A stretch of 64,000 nt of DNA, from positions 17,042,990-17,106,989 of the forward strand of contig NC_044920.1 of assembly GCF_003576645.1 (NCBI RefSeq). Reading direction: 5' to 3'. Below, piece by piece: positions 61,810 through 64,000 of the stretch. Both the position numbers and the translations under genes were made by a program. The DNA is from Ipomoea triloba. Lineage: Eukaryota > Streptophyta > Magnoliopsida > Solanales > Convolvulaceae. Below the pieces are notes generated by a model, which made no database searches, was not told the origin of the DNA, and saw only the letters and a program-made list of their open reading frames with translations. Every line of letters begins with the position of its first letter. Position 1 is the stretch's first letter.

Positions 61810-62266
61810 ATATAGATTACTATATGATGTATATTATATTATTAAAAAAAATTACTATATTATGTTAATGTACGTAATTAAATTCTTCTCATGATAATAT
61901 TCAAAAAAAAAATTCAACAATCAAATTACTATATGATGTATATTATAGTATTCCAAAAAAAAATATTACTATATTATGTTAATGTACGTAATTAAATTCC
62001 TCTCATGATAATATTCAAAAAAAATTTCAACAATCAAATTACTATATGATGTATATTATTGTATTAAAAAAATAGTACTATATTATGTTAATGTACGTAA
62101 TTAAATTCCTCTCATGATAATATATCATGTAATTCAATTATGGTTTAAAATATATATTTTAATCTTGCATATTTTTTTATTTTATATTCGTAAACAATCA
62201 AATTACTATATGATGTATATTATAGTATTCAAAAAAAAATATTACTATATTATGTTAATGTACGTA

Positions 62267-62272
<6 letters not shown>
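61810..62272. repeat. AT-rich tandem repeat of about 110 bp
   Basis: The word ACTATATGATGTATATTAT occurs at 61819, 61928, 62041 and 62205, followed each time by 'attactatattatgttaatgtacgtaatt'. The repeat resumes beyond the N gap. Confidence 0.9.

Positions 62273-62273
<1 letters not shown>

Positions 62274-62334
<61 letters not shown>
62274..62334. repeat. (AT)n microsatellite at gap edge
   Basis: About 30 AT units leading into the N run. Confidence 0.95.
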
Positions 62335-62517
62335 NNNNNNNNNNNNNNNNNNNNNNNNNNNNNNNNNNNNNNNNNNNNNNNNNNNNNNNNNNNNNNNNNN
62401 NNNNNNNNNNNNNNNNNNNNNNNNNNNNNNNNNNNNNNNNNNNNNNNNNNNNNNNNNNNNNNNNNNNNNNNNNNNNNNNNNNNNNNNNNNNNNNNNNNNN
62501 NNNNNNNNNNNNNNNNN
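62335..62517. other. Assembly gap (183 N) with duplicated edges
   Basis: The 45 bp before the left (AT)n tract and the 45 bp right after the gap are the same ('caaaaaaaaatattactata' onward), each followed by an (AT)n tract. Confidence 0.95.
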
Positions 62518-62554
62518 CAAAAAAAAATATTACTATATTATGTTAATGTACGTA

Positions 62555-62557
<3 letters not shown>

Positions 62558-62624
<67 letters not shown>
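62558..62624. repeat. (AT)n microsatellite
   Basis: More than 30 AT units, followed by TTAAAACAAAAGTG. Confidence 0.95.
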
Positions 62625-62629
<5 letters not shown>

Positions 62630-63204
62630 CAAAAGTGTTATTTTCACGCTCATCCTAAAAAAAATACTTCTGTTTTGAAAATTGAAATTACAATCATTTT
62701 TACGTAATTAAATAATTACAAAAATGCTATATATGTTAATTTAATTTATAGTAGTGATTACTTAAAATATTTATTATACGATGAATCATGGTCTACTTTT
62801 AAGGTACATTAAATTAATACTCAGTATATTCTTTTTCAACTTAAAGTTCAATTTTTTTATATACAAATAAAATTAACATATAAAAAATATATTATTAAAA
62901 AGTTCTAATTAAAAACTTTTAAATAACACCTATATTAATATTTTATTTTAATGTATTAAATTAACATACAATTATATTAAATCACTATATTATATTCAAT
63001 TTTAATATGATATTGGTTAATTTTTAAAATGTTGTAGATTGATTTTTTACAATACTATTGCAATATATAACTAAAATTAATATAGACTTACATAATAACA
63101 TATATTAAACAGAAGTGTTGTTTTTCCGTCCATCCTAAAAAATTACTTCTATTTTGAAATTTAAAATTACAATCATTTTGTACATAATTAAATAATAACA
63201 AAAA

Positions 63205-63239
<35 letters not shown>

Positions 63240-63611
63240 AATTTAATTTATAGTAATGATTACCTAAAACATTTATTCAACCATGAATCATGGCTACTTA
63301 TAAAATACACTAAACTAATACTCAGTATATTCTTTTTCAACTTAAGTTCGATTTTTTTATATACAAATAAAATTAATATATAAAAAATATATCATTATAA
63401 AGTTCTAATTAAAACTTTTAAATAACACCAATATTGATTTTTTTTATGTATTAATTAAACATACAATTATATTAAATCAACATAATTACGTACGATAATT
63501 GAAATAATTCTTTTTCAAACTTTTCATGCGCATAAAACTAAACTTTTATTCAAAATAAAACAAAAATAAATCTCATTGTTATTTATAATTCTATTTTCTA
63601 TTATTATATTG

Positions 63612-63640
<29 letters not shown>
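62625..63640. repeat. Duplicated AT-rich paragraph of about 480 bp
   Basis: The text from 'ttaaaacaaaagtgttattttcacgctcatcct' (62624) recurs from 63105 ('attaaacagaagtgttgtttttccgtccatcct'). Both are followed by 'cttctgttttgaaa/cttctattttgaaa', 'gtgattacttaaaatatttatt/atgattacctaaaacatttatt' and 'ctcagtatattctttttcaactta'. The two copies are diverged direct repeats. Non-coding. Confidence 0.8.
63208..63236. repeat. (AT)n microsatellite
   Basis: Uninterrupted AT run. Confidence 0.93.

Positions 63641-63647
<7 letters not shown>
63613..63647. repeat. (AT)n microsatellite
   Basis: Uninterrupted AT run. Confidence 0.93.
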
Positions 63648-63649
<2 letters not shown>

Positions 63650-63911
63650 TTTTTAAAGTCATTACATAATAATAATATGATAATTTAATGGAAATAGAAT
63701 TTATAAAAAAGAAAAATATATATTCTATTGAAATTTTAAAAATTCTAAATCAAAATAACTATGGAAAATTTAATTTATTCTAATAAGATAAAATTGAAAT
63801 CTTATATTCAATTTAATATTTTTTCATTATAGATATTTTTAAATTTCATTTGTTTTATATTTTGAATTTTAATTAAAATTGTTAAAATTAAAATAATTTA
63901 ATTTGATTCGA

Positions 63912-63913
<2 letters not shown>
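63648..63913. other. AT-rich interval, no gene
   Basis: Very AT-rich, with no open frame of significance. Confidence 0.6.

Positions 63914-64000
<87 letters not shown>
63914..64000. repeat. (AT)n microsatellite reaching the window end
   Basis: At least 43 AT units, continuing beyond the window. Confidence 0.97.

Noticed and set aside
62114..62707. A 197-codon frame across the AT-rich gap
   Set aside because: It consists of (AT)n translated as Ile-Tyr repeats plus unknown residues from the N run.

Overview
The window is repeat-dense nuclear DNA of a flowering plant, most likely a eudicot; the species cannot be fixed from sequence alone. The evidence is Ty1/copia elements primed by initiator-Met tRNA, Gypsy-type LTRs, MULE and hAT MITEs, tRNA-derived SINEs, long (AT)n tracts and one plant-type protein gene. 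Three N runs (31879-31976, 43104-43347, 62335-62517) and two single Ns (17701, 46290) mark assembly gaps.

Only one ordinary host gene is convincing: an intronless minus-strand gene at 27473-28450 for a 325-residue plant protein of unknown function. Nearly everything else is nested transposable elements.

Left part (1-26200): a partial Gypsy-like LTR (1-1119), an inverted-repeat element beside an (AT)n tract (1965-2410), a hAT-type MITE with an 8-bp target duplication (2613-3380), a SINE, then a large non-coding LTR element (about 4821-19421). That element holds a nearly intact 5.1-kb copia element (5628-10762) and has a solo LTR (17491-19155) inside its own 3' LTR. A second solo LTR (19846-22045), a truncated copia 5' end (23531 to about 25200) and an LTR fragment follow.

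Middle (26200-33740): the host gene, a second SINE, minisatellite-rich elements, and a cluster in which one MULE-type MITE (32457-33726) contains two others, one of them an almost perfect 0.5-kb hairpin.

Right part (33800-60430): an old minus-strand copia element (33801-54235) was invaded by a hAT fragment (36855-37393), a 3.35-kb non-autonomous LTR element (37530-40880) and a 12.3-kb SIRE/Maximus-like copia element (41098-53402). The last has 1.8-kb LTRs, lacks reverse transcriptase, and carries an extra envelope-position reading frame of about 3.6 kb with its own TATA box. Next come a Mutator-type element that has captured a PMP3/RCI2 membrane-protein gene fragment (54348-56052) and another decayed minus-strand copia split by a 2.3-kb solo LTR rich in palindromic tandem repeats (57772-60081). 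The last 3.5 kb is AT-rich microsatellite and tandem-repeat DNA.

No coordinated gene system, operon or CRISPR array is present. The most noteworthy items are the captured PMP3 fragment, the extra frame and recurrent decamer of the SIRE-like element, and the nested MULE hairpin cluster.
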